NCBI RefSeq assembly: GCF_014204945.1
Contig: NZ_JACHMN010000002.1
Location: 372,001-436,000, forward strand
From: Allocatelliglobosispora scoriae
Lineage (GTDB): Bacteria > Actinomycetota > Actinomycetes > Mycobacteriales > Micromonosporaceae
Direction: 5' to 3'
DNA length: 64,000 nt
In this document: positions 34,624 through 42,971 of the stretch, in pieces
Numbering within the stretch: position 1 is the stretch's first letter
Layout of the letters: every line of letters starts with the position of its first letter
Translations under genes and position numbers: made by a program
The notes under the pieces: generated by a model
What the model was told of the DNA's origin: nothing
The model's input: only the letters and a program-made list of their open reading frames with translations
Database searches by the model: none

Positions 34624-34743
34624 GATCGGTTGACACCTCTCCCGTAGAGAAAATGAAGACGTGCGCCGATCACGCCTGGGCCTCAGGCCCGTTCCCGATG
34701 GGCGTGCGCGCCGCCGCCGCCAACCTCTCGGTTGACATTGCCA

Positions 34744-34755
34744 GAGAGCGCTCTC
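34744..34755. promoter_or_regulatory. LacI-family operator candidate
   Basis: The perfect 12-bp palindrome gagagcgctctc has the central GCGC-type symmetry typical of LacI-family sites in actinobacteria (compare CebR TGGGAGCGCTCCCA). It lies ~120 bp upstream of the ThuA/GSDH gene start and ~135 bp upstream of the divergent flavoprotein gene. No LacI gene is in the window. Confidence 0.65.
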
Positions 34756-34850
34756 CCATCGATGTGGAGACAGTTAAGCAGACTCCCCCGCCGTTGTGAA
34801 GGCTCCTCATGTGCCACCGGCTCCGATCGGCCACGATCTCGACCTTGCGC

Positions 34851-34865
34851 AATTCCTACAACTCC
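34851..34865 (+). promoter_or_regulatory. Organosulfur-region motif, copy 1
   Basis: AATTCCTACAACTCC lies 16 nt before the GTG of the first SfnB-type flavoprotein gene. It matches 13 of 15 positions of the reverse complement of 45846-45860, in the regulatory gap of the second half of the locus. It is either a regulator site or part of a promoter. Confidence 0.4.
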
Positions 34866-34880
34866 TACAGACTTACTTCC

Positions 34881-36044
34881 GTGCGAGTTGTTGATCTATT
34901 CGAACGAGCGGCGCGGATCCTGCCGAAGGTCGCGGCGGGTGCCGCCGAACGCGAGCGCCTGCGCGTCCTGCCGCATGAGCAGATCCGGCAGCTCGCGAAT
35001 GCGCAGCTCTTCACCTTCCGCATCCCCCGCGGTCACGGCGGTGCCGGTTCCACCGTGCGCGAGGTGATCCGGTTCGTCATCGACCTCGCAGCTGCCGACT
35101 CCAACATCGCCCAGGCGCTGCGCCCCGACTTCTCCTTCATCGAAGGGCTGCGGGCCAACGGCACCGACGACGAGCGCGAGCTGTGGTTCGGACGGTTCCT
35201 CGGCGGCGCCGTCGTCGGCAACGCGGGCTGGGAGATCGGCGGCGCCAACGGTGCCATCAGTGCCCGGATCAGCCGCGCCGGCGACCACTTCACCGCCAAG
35301 GGCAGCAAGTACTACAGCACCGGCTCGCTCTACGCCGACTGGGTGAGCGCGACCGCCCTCGACGACGACGACCAGCCGGTCTCCTTCATCGTGCCCCGCG
35401 ACCGCGAAGGGCTGGAGCTCGTCGACGACTTCGACGGCATGGGCCAGCGGCTCACCGCGAGCGGCACCACCAACCTGCACGACATGACGGTCTTCGCCCA
35501 CGAGATCCGCCACCGCGCCATCTCGCGCGACCGCCGGTCGCCGGTGACACCGTTCCTGCAGCTCTACCTGGGTGCCGTCCAGGCGGGGATCGCCCGCAAC
35601 GCGCTCGCCGACGCCGTGGCCTTCGCCCGCGAACGGGCCCGGCCGATCCGGCACAGCAGTGCCGAGCGGTCCGTCGACGACCCCTACGTGCAGCTCGCGG
35701 TCGGCGAGATCTCCGCGCGGGCCTTCGCCGCCGAGTCGGTGATCCTCGCCGCCGCGAGCACGATCGACGAGGTCTGGGCCGCGGACTTCGACAACGATCT
35801 GCTGACGACGGCGTCGGTGACGGTCGCGCAGGCCCAGTTCCTCGCCGCAGAGGCCGCCCTGCGAGCTTCGGAGCTCGTCTTCGACGTGGGCGGCGGCTCG
35901 GCCACGGCCCGCGAGCACAACCTGGACCGGCACTGGCGCAACGCCCGCACCGTCGCCAATCACAATCCCCGCCTCTGGAAGGCGGCAGTCGTCGGCGCCT
36001 ACCGCCTGACCGGCGCGGAGCCCCCGACGAGCGGGCTCTTCTAA
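34881..36044 (+). CDS. Acyl-CoA dehydrogenase-fold flavin monooxygenase (SfnB/DszC-like)
   Basis: This 387-residue acyl-CoA-dehydrogenase-fold protein contains FRIPRGHGGAGSTVREVIRFV, FTAKGSKYYSTGSLYADWV, DDFDGMGQRLTASGTTNL and the C-terminal DVGGGSATAREHNLDRHWRN. It lacks the usual beta-oxidation setting and sits 20 nt before an NtaA/DszA-type monooxygenase. Members of this SfnB/DszC group use reduced flavin to oxygenate organosulfur compounds such as dimethylsulfone or dibenzothiophene. GTG 34881 (MRVVDLFERA) is preferred; ATG 34809 would add 24 residues reading through the 15-bp motif. FMNH2 would come from the reductase at 38450. Confidence 0.82.
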   Translation: MRVVDLFERAARILPKVAAGAAERERLRVLPHEQIRQLANAQLFTFRIPRGHGGAGSTVREVIRFVIDLAAADSNIAQALRPDFSFIEGLRANGTDDERELWFGRFLGGAVVGNAGWEIGGANGAISARISRAGDHFTAKGSKYYSTGSLYADWVSATALDDDDQPVSFIVPRDREGLELVDDFDGMGQRLTASGTTNLHDMTVFAHEIRHRAISRDRRSPVTPFLQLYLGAVQAGIARNALADAVAFARERARPIRHSSAERSVDDPYVQLAVGEISARAFAAESVILAAASTIDEVWAADFDNDLLTTASVTVAQAQFLAAEAALRASELVFDVGGGSATAREHNLDRHWRNARTVANHNPRLWKAAVVGAYRLTGAEPPTSGLF

Positions 36045-36064
36045 CGTCGAAAGCGAGCACAACC

Positions 36065-37390
36065 ATGGCGTCTTCACCTCGCCAGATGAGCATCGGCATG
36101 AACATCCTCGGCCTCGGCGGACACAGCTCCGCCTGGCGCTATGCCGAGGTCGACCCGATGTCCTATATAGACATCGACTACTACCGCAACATCGGCCGCA
36201 TCTCCGAGCGCGGCACCCTCGACGCGATATTCCTCGCCGATGGTCCGGCACTCGCCGGCAACCCGGCGGGCGGTCCTGCCGGTCGGCTCGAACCGACCCT
36301 CGTGCTCACCGCGATCGCCCTGGCGACCGAGCGGATCGGCGTCATCGCGACCGCCTCGACCAGCTACAACTCGCCCTACAACCTGGCCCGGCGGATCGCG
36401 TCGCTGGACCACATCTCCGGCGGCCGGGCCGCCTGGAACGTCGTCACGACGGCCGGTGACGCGGCGGCCCGCAACTTCGGCCTCACCGGTGCGCCGATCC
36501 ACGACGACCGCTACGGCCGCGCCGAGGAGTTCGTCGAGATCGCGGTGAAGCTCTGGGACTCCTGGGAGGACGACGCGATCATCGCCGACCGCGAGCGCGG
36601 CGTCTTCGCCGACGCCGCGAAGGTCCACTCCATAGATCATGTCGGTACGCACTTCTCGGTCCGCGGACCGATGAACATCCCCCGCTCCCCGCAGGGCCGC
36701 CCGGTGCTCGTCCAGGCGGGCTCATCCGAGCAGGGCAAATCGCTGGGCGCCCGCCACGCCGATGCGATCTTCACGACGCAGACCACGCTGGAGGACGGGC
36801 AGGCCTTCTACAGCGAGATGCGCGCCCGCGCCGCCGCCTTCGGCCGGGACCCCGACTCCATCAAGATCATGCCCGGCCTCTCGACCGTGATCGGCAGCAC
36901 CGAGGCCGAGGCGCTGGCCCGGCAGGCTGAGCTCGACGACATCCAGGGCTTCGAATCCCAGCTCTCCCAGATGGCGCAGCGCCTGCAGCTCGACCCGAAG
37001 GACCTCGACGTCGACAGCGAGCTGCCGTGGCACCTCATCGGCGAGGTGGGCCGGGTGGAGAACGGCTCGCACGGCTTCTTCGAAGCGCAGATCAACCTGG
37101 CCCGCCGGGAGAAGCTCACGGTCCGCCAGCTCTCCGGCCGGATCCGCTCGGGTCACCGCCTGGTGGCGGGGTCTCCGGAGCAGATCGCGGACACGCTGGA
37201 GGAGTGGTTCCGCAAGGGAGCCGCCGACGGGTTCAACATCATGCCCGACATGTTCCCGTCAGGCGCGGAGATCTTCGTCGACCACGTCGTGCCGGAGCTG
37301 CGCAGACGCGGTGTCTTCCGGACGGAGTACACGGGCACCACGCTGCGCGACCACCTGGGTTTGAGCCGTCCCGCCAGCCAGTACGCGTAG
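36065..37390 (+). CDS. LLM-class FMN-dependent monooxygenase, NtaA/SnaA/DszA family
   Basis: This 441-residue protein matches the NtaA/SnaA/SoxA(DszA) subfamily throughout: GRAAWNVVTTAGDAAARNFG, HDDRYGRAEEFVEIAVKLWD, VLVQAGSSEQGKSLGARHAD and the ending DGFNIMPDMFPSGAEIFVDH. These enzymes oxidatively cleave C-S or C-N bonds in sulfones, sulfonates or nitrilotriacetate using FMNH2 from a separate reductase. It forms a pair with the flavoprotein gene 20 nt upstream. ATG 36065 fits the family start. No regulator is adjacent. Confidence 0.9.
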   Translation: MASSPRQMSIGMNILGLGGHSSAWRYAEVDPMSYIDIDYYRNIGRISERGTLDAIFLADGPALAGNPAGGPAGRLEPTLVLTAIALATERIGVIATASTSYNSPYNLARRIASLDHISGGRAAWNVVTTAGDAAARNFGLTGAPIHDDRYGRAEEFVEIAVKLWDSWEDDAIIADRERGVFADAAKVHSIDHVGTHFSVRGPMNIPRSPQGRPVLVQAGSSEQGKSLGARHADAIFTTQTTLEDGQAFYSEMRARAAAFGRDPDSIKIMPGLSTVIGSTEAEALARQAELDDIQGFESQLSQMAQRLQLDPKDLDVDSELPWHLIGEVGRVENGSHGFFEAQINLARREKLTVRQLSGRIRSGHRLVAGSPEQIADTLEEWFRKGAADGFNIMPDMFPSGAEIFVDHVVPELRRRGVFRTEYTGTTLRDHLGLSRPASQYA

Positions 37391-37415
37391 AGCGCCGCCC
37401 GCCTACCATCGGCGC

Positions 37416-37670
37416 GTGGGTATATGGAAGTCACTCTGGGAACGGGACACCAGTTACGACCACATTCCCGGCATCGGGCGGCCTCCGGAGGACGAGCATC
37501 AGCGCGACCGCCGCCGCTGGCGCAAGGGCAACGTCCGCGCCCTGTGCGGCTTCGGCGCGGCCATGGTCATGCTGGGGGCGGCAATGGGAGATGTTCGTGC
37601 GATATTGATCGCCCTCATCATGATCGGGGTCGTCCTCGGTGCCCACCTGGCGTTCGACCGGCCACGGTGA
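37416..37670 (+). CDS. Small membrane protein, first of a tandem pair
   Basis: The protein has 84 residues. It begins MGIWKSLWERDTSYD, almost the same as the next gene. A highly basic stretch (DRRRWRKGN) and two hydrophobic helices (~45-58 and ~62-79) follow. It starts with GTG 37416 and begins 25 nt after the monooxygenase stop, so it may ride on that transcript. No family is recognised. Confidence 0.65.
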   Translation: MGIWKSLWERDTSYDHIPGIGRPPEDEHQRDRRRWRKGNVRALCGFGAAMVMLGAAMGDVRAILIALIMIGVVLGAHLAFDRPR

Positions 37671-37679
37671 CGCGGACCC

Positions 37680-37949
37680 ATGGGCATATGGAAGTCGCTC
37701 TGGGAGCGGGACACCCGTTACGACCGCCTCGACAGCATCTCCAGGCAGCGACAGCAGCACGAGCGCGACAAGGAGTCGTGGAGCTATCTCCGCGATCGAT
37801 GGCTGATCCTCGTCCGGGTCGGCAGCGCGACGGGCGCTTTCGTGGCCGTCGTCGGTGCGCGCGACGGAAACGGCGTCCAGGTGCTGATCTCCGTCGCGGT
37901 GGTGGCGGCCGTCCTCGGCATCACCTGGGTGGCCAACCGAATCCGGTGA
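37680..37949 (+). CDS. Small membrane protein, second of a tandem pair
   Basis: The protein has 89 residues and begins MGIWKSLWERDTRYD, then a charged helix (RQRQQHERDKESWSYLRDR) and two hydrophobic helices (~47-60 and ~68-84). The shared N-terminal 12 residues and matching topology show a tandem duplication with the gene 9 nt upstream; the remaining sequence has diverged strongly. The N-terminal amphipathic WKSLWERD motif may be a protein- or membrane-contact element. The function is unknown. Confidence 0.65.
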   Translation: MGIWKSLWERDTRYDRLDSISRQRQQHERDKESWSYLRDRWLILVRVGSATGAFVAVVGARDGNGVQVLISVAVVAAVLGITWVANRIR

Positions 37950-37962
37950 CGCCATCGACGTA

Positions 37963-37992
37963 TTGACGTTTCCCTCTCACGGCAAATAAGGT
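37963..37992 (+). promoter_or_regulatory. Vegetative-type promoter of the small secreted protein gene
   Basis: TTGACG and TAAGGT are separated by 18 bp, a very good match to actinobacterial housekeeping promoters. The start codon is ~37 nt beyond the -10. Confidence 0.65.
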
Positions 37993-38028
37993 TTGCGCAA
38001 TTGTAAAGCTTATTTAATGAGGAGGGCC

Positions 38029-38337
38029 ATGAAGGCCACGAGGTTCGCGACTCTCCTGTCGCTCTGCGCCGTCGTCACCGCGGGCACCATCGCGGGCACC
38101 GCCACGGGCGCCGCCGCCGCGCCGACCGGCTGCACCATCACCTACGGCTCCAACTGGGCGCAGAGCATCTGCACCGGCGGGACCGGGCAGCACCGGATCA
38201 ACATGCTCCAGCAGCACTTCATGCCCGGCGCCGGCGGCATCATCTGCAACGGCAACTGGGCCGAGGTCGGCCAGATCTCCTACACGCCCTGCGCCAACCA
38301 CACGATCGTCAACGTCTGGATCACCACTCAGGGTTAG
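38029..38337 (+). CDS. Small secreted cysteine-containing protein
   Basis: The protein has 102 residues. A signal peptide (MKATRFATLLSLCAVV..., cleavage near GAAAA) leaves a mature domain of ~72 residues. It contains four cysteines (PTGCTITYG, QSICTGG, GIICNGN, YTPCANH), probably two disulfides, and many Asn/Gly/Thr. ATG 38029 follows a perfect GAGGAGGG site and a strong promoter, so high expression is likely. I recognise no family; a secreted effector, inhibitor or binding protein is possible. Palindrome B2 starts 8 nt after the stop. Confidence 0.75.
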   Translation: MKATRFATLLSLCAVVTAGTIAGTATGAAAAPTGCTITYGSNWAQSICTGGTGQHRINMLQQHFMPGAGGIICNGNWAEVGQISYTPCANHTIVNVWITTQG

Positions 38338-38344
38338 AACCCGT

Positions 38345-38410
38345 GTCACGTTTTGCAGCAAAGCGTGGCTGTTCCGCCGCGCGAGGGCACCCTTTGCTGC
38401 AAAACGTGAC
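38345..38410. repeat. Palindrome family B, copy B2
   Basis: 23-bp arms beginning gtcacgttttgcagcaaa have one mismatch and a 20-nt loop. It is immediately followed by a family A copy, between convergent genes. Confidence 0.9.
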
Positions 38411-38415
38411 GCTGG

Positions 38416-38449
38416 ATAGGACCAACTCTTGAAGAGTTGCGGCGATCTT
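38416..38449. repeat. Palindrome family A, copy A3
   Basis: The exact core aactcttgaagagtt has flanks ataggacc and gcggcgatctt. It directly abuts the stop codon of the FMN reductase gene. Confidence 0.88.
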
Positions 38450-38983
38450 CTAGGCCGGGACGCGCGGTGCCGGGAGGGCTGCCGCGAAGGTGGCGATCAC
38501 CACGTCGAGCAGGGCCTGTGACGCCGGGTCCAGCTCGATCCCCGTCGCGGTCTCGATGATCGTCTTGTCGTGGACGAAGTACCCGGGCACGATGTGCGTC
38601 GCGCCCATGCTGCTCAGCACCGGCCGCAGCGCGTAGTCGATCGCGAGCACGTGCGCGATCGTCCCGCCCGTCGCGAGCGGCAGCACGACCTTGCCCGCCA
38701 GCGCGAACTGCGGCAGAAGGTCGAACAACGCCTTGAGTACGCCGCTGTAGGCCGCCTTGTAGACCGGCGTCGCGACGATCACCCCGTCCGCATCGGCGAT
38801 CGCCGATGCGACGGAGAGGATCGCCGGGTGCCCCGGATCGGCACCGAGCAGCACGTCGGCGGGCAGATCCCGGACGGCGAGTTCGCGTACCTCCCAGGGC
38901 AGTGCTCCGGCGACGTGCCGGACCACCCGCGCCGTCTTCGACGTGGCCGAGGGCGACCCGGAGATCGCGAGAATCGTGGGCAT
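38450..38983 (-). CDS. ssuE: NADPH-dependent FMN reductase, SsuE-like
   Basis: This 177-residue flavodoxin-like reductase contains ILAISGSPSATSKTARVV (FMN phosphate loop), ADGVIVATPVYKAAYSGVLK and KVVLPLATGGTIAHVLAIDY, the SsuE/MsuE signature. It reduces FMN with NAD(P)H and delivers FMNH2 to two-component monooxygenases, here the NtaA-type, SfnB-type and SsuD enzymes of the locus. ATG 38983 follows CAGGAGG. It is the last gene of the minus-strand operon, 22 nt after the NtaA-type gene, and ends against palindrome A3. Confidence 0.92.
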   Translation of the reverse strand: MPTILAISGSPSATSKTARVVRHVAGALPWEVRELAVRDLPADVLLGADPGHPAILSVASAIADADGVIVATPVYKAAYSGVLKALFDLLPQFALAGKVVLPLATGGTIAHVLAIDYALRPVLSSMGATHIVPGYFVHDKTIIETATGIELDPASQALLDVVIATFAAALPAPRVPA

Positions 38984-39005
38984 GGCTTCCTCCTGAGCGA
39001 CGCAA

Positions 39006-40382
39006 CTAAACGAGGAGTGCGGCCGGGTCGCGATAGCGCGCACCGGGGTGTACGTCGGGCAGCCGCGACTGCCCCGCACCGAAGAGCCGCTCCCGCAGCG
39101 TCTCTCCGTCGTCATAGGACTCGCGGTACCGCCCCCGTTTGCGCAGCTCCGGAACCACGAGCTCGATGAAGTCCTCGGCCGTTCCAGGCGTGAGGAACTG
39201 CCGCAGGTTGATGCCGTCGATGCCGCCGGTGTCGACCCACTTCTCCAGTTCGTCGGCGACGACCTTCGGTGTGCCCGCGACGAAGAACGGACCCCGGTTG
39301 AAGCCGCCGATCCGCTCCAGCACCTCCCCGACCGTCTGGTCCGGAGTGAAGCCCCGGCCGAGCCGCTGGAAGCCAGGGTCCTGCCGCTCGATGATGTCGC
39401 CGACCCGTTCGGACGGGTCGTAGCGGGTCCAGTCGAGACCCGCCCCGGCGTGGGCGAGGTGACCGTCGACGCTGCGCAGCCGCCGGAACTCCTCGACCTT
39501 GCGCTCCACGTCGGCGTCGGTCTTGCCGACGATCACGGCCGCACCGGCGAGGAACTTGATGTGGTCGCGCTGCCGCCCGTACCGCTCGGCCCGGTCCTTG
39601 GTGTCGGAGATGTTGGCGCGCACCGCGTCGAGGGTGAAACCCCCGACGAAGACCGCCTCCGCGTGCTTCGCGGCGAACTCCCGGCCCGCGTCGCTCGCGC
39701 CCGCCTGATAGATCACGGGGGTACGCTGCCGCGACGGCTCGCTCAGGTGCGGGCCGGCCACGACGTAGTGCTTGCCGACGTGGTTGATGTAGCGCACCTT
39801 CGCCGGATCGGTGTAGACCCGGTTCGCCACGTCGCGGATCACCGCGTCGTCGTCCCAGGAGCCCTCCCACAGCTTGTAGAGCACGTCGAGGTACTCGTCG
39901 GCGATGGCGTAGCGCTGGTCGTGCTCGACCTCGTCGGCGAGCCCGAAGTTGCGGGCGGCGTTGGGCAGGTAGGAGGTGACCACGTTCCAGGCGACCCGGC
40001 CCTTGGTGAGGTGGTCCAGTGTGGACATCCGCCGGGCGAACGCGAACGGCGGCTCGTAGGTGGTGGAGAAGGTCGCGGCGAACCCGAGGTTGCGGGTGAC
40101 CGCCGCCATCGCCGGGATGAGCAGCAGCGGGTCGTTGTTGGGGATCTGCACGGCTTCGCGCAGCGCCGTCTCCGGCCCGCCCCGGAACCCGTCGTAGGCG
40201 CCGATCACGTCGGCGAGGAAGACCGCGTCGAAGCCGCCGTACTCGAGCAGCTTGGCGAGCTCCGTCCAGAACTCGATGTCGTTGAAGCGGTGCCGGTTGT
40301 TGTCCGGGTGCACCCACAGGCCGTGGGAGATGTGCCCGACGCAGTTCATCTCGAAGAGGTTGACGTGGATCTTCTTGGGCAT
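39006..40382 (-). CDS. LLM-class FMN-dependent monooxygenase, NtaA/SnaA/DszA family
   Basis: This 458-residue protein shows VNLFEMNCVGHISHGLW, PNNDPLLLIPAMAAVTRNLG, GRVAWNVVTSYLPNAARNFG and PVIYQAGASDAGREFAAKHA. It is the second NtaA/DszA-type enzyme of the locus, clearly distinct from the one at 36065. Likely chemistry is C-S (or C-N) bond oxygenation with FMNH2. It lies between the transporter ATPase (13 nt gap) and the FMN reductase (22 nt gap), giving uptake, oxidation and flavin supply in one operon. ATG 40382 follows AAGGACA. Confidence 0.92.
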   Translation of the reverse strand: MPKKIHVNLFEMNCVGHISHGLWVHPDNNRHRFNDIEFWTELAKLLEYGGFDAVFLADVIGAYDGFRGGPETALREAVQIPNNDPLLLIPAMAAVTRNLGFAATFSTTYEPPFAFARRMSTLDHLTKGRVAWNVVTSYLPNAARNFGLADEVEHDQRYAIADEYLDVLYKLWEGSWDDDAVIRDVANRVYTDPAKVRYINHVGKHYVVAGPHLSEPSRQRTPVIYQAGASDAGREFAAKHAEAVFVGGFTLDAVRANISDTKDRAERYGRQRDHIKFLAGAAVIVGKTDADVERKVEEFRRLRSVDGHLAHAGAGLDWTRYDPSERVGDIIERQDPGFQRLGRGFTPDQTVGEVLERIGGFNRGPFFVAGTPKVVADELEKWVDTGGIDGINLRQFLTPGTAEDFIELVVPELRKRGRYRESYDDGETLRERLFGAGQSRLPDVHPGARYRDPAALLV

Positions 40383-40395
40383 GGCCGTGCTGTCC

Positions 40396-42108
40396 TTACT
40401 TCGAGAGGGCGAGCGTCGAAACGGCACCGAGCAGCGCCCGGGTGTAGTCGTGGGCCGGTGCGTCGAAGATCTGGCGTACGTCGCCCGCCTCGACCACCTC
40501 GCCGTCCTTCATGACGAGGACCCGGTCGCTGACGTGGTGGATGACGCCCAGGTCGTGCGAGATGAACAGGTAGGCGACCCCGAGGCGTTCCTGCAGGTCG
40601 GCGAGGAGGTCGAGAATCTGCGCCTGGACCGAGACGTCGAGCGCCGATACCGGTTCGTCGCAGACGATCACCTCGGGCTCCGGTGCCAGGGCACGGGCGA
40701 TGGCGATGCGCTGCCGCTGGCCGCCGGAGAGTTCCAACGGGCGCCGCTTGAGGTAGTCGGCGTCGAGGCTGACGAGTTCCAGCAGCTCGACGGTCCGGTC
40801 GCGGCGAGCTGAGCCGTTCAGGCCGATCACGCCGAGGGCCTCGCCGATGATCCGCTCGACGGTGTAGCGCGGGTCGAAGGAGCTGAGCGGGTCCTGGTAG
40901 ATGACCTGGAGCCGCCGCCGCTCGGCGCGCTGCTCGACCGGGCGCAGGCTGTCCCAGCGGCGGCCGTGCAGGCTGACCGTGCCGCTGTCGGGCTTCTCCA
41001 GGCCGAGCACGATGCGCGCGGTCGTCGTCTTGCCGGAGCCGGATTCGCCGACGATGCCGACGGTCTCGCCGGGGTGCAGGTCGAACGAGACGCCGCTGAC
41101 GACGGTCCGGGTGACCTTGTCGTGGCCCTCGAAGGACTTGACCAGCTCACGGGCGGAGATGACGGGGTCGCCGCCGTTCGGCCGGCGATCGTCGGCCGGG
41201 CGGAGCCGATCCGCCGCGCCGCCTCCCGCGTCCCGCCCGGCGACCGGCTCCAGCTTCCGCAGGATGCCCTCGCCCTCCTCCAGCAGCCGGTGCTGCGGCA
41301 CGAGCGCGGCCGAGGAGAGCCGGGTGCCCTTGGCATGGGTGGCCGGCACCGCCGCGAGCAGCGCCTTCGTGTAGTCGTGCCGCGGGTCGTGGAGCACCTG
41401 CGCGGTGGTGCCCTGCTCGACGATCCTGCCGTCGCGCATCACCGCCACCCGGTCCGCGAGGCGCGCCACCACGGAGAGGTCGTGGCTGACGATCAGCAGC
41501 GATGTCGCCGCCTTCAACTCTTGCAGCAGCGCCAGGATCTGGGCCTGGATCGTGGCGTCGAGCGCGGTGGTGGGTTCGTCGGCGATGAGCAGCTCCGGCC
41601 CGCAGGCGATCGCCGAGGCGATCAGCGCCCGCTGCCGCAGGCCGCCGGAGAGCTGGTGCGGGTACTGCCCGGCCCGCAGTTCCGGCTCCGGTACGCCCAC
41701 CGACGCGAGCAGCTCCAGCACCTTCGCCTGCCGGGCGACCTTGGTGAGCGTTGTGTGCAGCTTGAGCGGCTCGGCGATCTCCCGACCGACCGGGCGCAGC
41801 GGGTCCAGGGAGGACAGTGCGTCCTGGAGCACGAAGCCGATGCGGGCGCCCCGGATGCGGCGCCAGCGGCTCTCGGCCAGCCCCTGCAGGTCCTCACCGT
41901 CGAAGCGGAGGGACTCTGCGCGTACCCGCGAATGGAGGCCGGTGAGGCCGACCAGCGTGCGGGCGGTGACGCTCTTCCCGGAGCCGGACTCGCCGACCAG
42001 CGCGAGGCACTCGCCGCGCTCGATGGTGAAGGAGATGCCGTCGACGGCGGTGGGGCGGGCGGCGAAGCCCGCGTAGAGGTTCTCGACCTCGATCAGCGGG
42101 GTGGGCAT
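40396..42108 (-). CDS. Double ABC ATPase, DppD-DppF fusion type
   Basis: The protein has 570 residues with two complete ATPase domains. The first has GESGSGKSVTA, signature LSGGLRQRAL and LLIADEPTTALD. The second has GESGSGKTTTA, LSGGQRQRIA and VIVCDEPVSALD. The first signature has Leu in place of the usual Gln, a tolerated variation. It energises the two permeases encoded just upstream, whose gene it overlaps at the TGATG junction. The family (peptide/opine/nickel uptake) imports diverse solutes; the operon context suggests an organosulfur compound or sulfur-containing peptide. Confidence 0.93.
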   Translation of the reverse strand: MPTPLIEVENLYAGFAARPTAVDGISFTIERGECLALVGESGSGKSVTARTLVGLTGLHSRVRAESLRFDGEDLQGLAESRWRRIRGARIGFVLQDALSSLDPLRPVGREIAEPLKLHTTLTKVARQAKVLELLASVGVPEPELRAGQYPHQLSGGLRQRALIASAIACGPELLIADEPTTALDATIQAQILALLQELKAATSLLIVSHDLSVVARLADRVAVMRDGRIVEQGTTAQVLHDPRHDYTKALLAAVPATHAKGTRLSSAALVPQHRLLEEGEGILRKLEPVAGRDAGGGAADRLRPADDRRPNGGDPVISARELVKSFEGHDKVTRTVVSGVSFDLHPGETVGIVGESGSGKTTTARIVLGLEKPDSGTVSLHGRRWDSLRPVEQRAERRRLQVIYQDPLSSFDPRYTVERIIGEALGVIGLNGSARRDRTVELLELVSLDADYLKRRPLELSGGQRQRIAIARALAPEPEVIVCDEPVSALDVSVQAQILDLLADLQERLGVAYLFISHDLGVIHHVSDRVLVMKDGEVVEAGDVRQIFDAPAHDYTRALLGAVSTLALSK

Positions 42109-42971
42109 CAGACGGCCCTTCCTTCGGAGCGGCGCTTGAGGTCGCGGCCGACGACCGTGACGGCGAGCACGGTGAGGGTGATCGCGAGGCCGGGGATGGC
42201 GACCATCAGCCAGTCGTTGGAGATGTACTGGATGCCGAGGGAGAGCATGTTGCCCCACTCCGGCGCGGGCGGCTTGGTGCCGAGGCCGAGGAAGCTGAGC
42301 GAGGCGCCCGCACCGATCGCGTTGCCGATGCCGATCGTGGCGAGCCCGATGAGCGGTTTGAAGGCGTTGGGCAGCACGTGCCGCCGGATCACCGTCCAGC
42401 GACGCAGGCCGAGCGCCGTCGCTGCCTCCACATAGGTCGAGCGCCGTACGACGTGGGCCTGCGCCCGCAGCAGCCGGGCATAGTAGGGGATGCTCGCGAA
42501 GGCGACCGCGAAGAGCGCGTTGACGGTGCCCGTGCCGAGCAGCGTGACGACGACGAGCGCCATGAGCAGGTCGGGAATGGAGAGCGTGACGTCGATCAGC
42601 CGCATGATCGTGCCCTCGACGAAGCGGTTGGCGAGTCCGGCGATCAGCCCGACCACCGAGCCGACGGTGACGCCGATCGCGGTCGCGCCGAGGCCCATGA
42701 TCAGCGACGACCGCGCGCCGTAGATCATGCGGGCGAGGATGTCGCGGCCGGACTGGTCGGTGCCGAGCAGGTGCTCCCCGCTGGGCGGGACGAAGGCGCC
42801 GGCCGTGCTGATCTCCAGCGGGTCGTGGCTGGTGAGCAGGCCCGGCGCGATCGCCGCGACGACGAGCAGGACCAGGTAGCCGACGCCGAGGATCAGGCCC
42901 GGTCGGAACCGCCAGCGCCGGGTCGGCAGCGCGAGAGCCGGCAGGCTCCGCCGGGCGGTGAGCACTGTCAT
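42108..42971 (-). CDS. ABC transporter permease, DppC-like
   Basis: This 287-residue permease has five or six membrane helices and the family elements HLLGTDQSGRDILARMIYGAR and the EAA loop region YVEAATALGLRRWTVIRRHVLPN, followed by GLGTKPPAPEWGNML. It pairs with the DppB-like permease; the starts and stops overlap (ATGA at 42968-42971) and its own stop overlaps the ATPase start. It acts in the cytoplasmic membrane as half of the translocation pore. Confidence 0.93.
   Translation of the reverse strand: MTVLTARRSLPALALPTRRWRFRPGLILGVGYLVLLVVAAIAPGLLTSHDPLEISTAGAFVPPSGEHLLGTDQSGRDILARMIYGARSSLIMGLGATAIGVTVGSVVGLIAGLANRFVEGTIMRLIDVTLSIPDLLMALVVVTLLGTGTVNALFAVAFASIPYYARLLRAQAHVVRRSTYVEAATALGLRRWTVIRRHVLPNAFKPLIGLATIGIGNAIGAGASLSFLGLGTKPPAPEWGNMLSLGIQYISNDWLMVAIPGLAITLTVLAVTVVGRDLKRRSEGRAV

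Noticed and set aside
33316-34647. Plus-strand open frame of 443 codons
   Set aside because: Antisense to the ThuA/GSDH region with catalytic and structural motifs; no own motif.
35183-36064. Long open frame leading into the NtaA-type gene at 36065
   Set aside because: It is an out-of-frame shadow of the flavoprotein gene; homology begins at ATG 36065.
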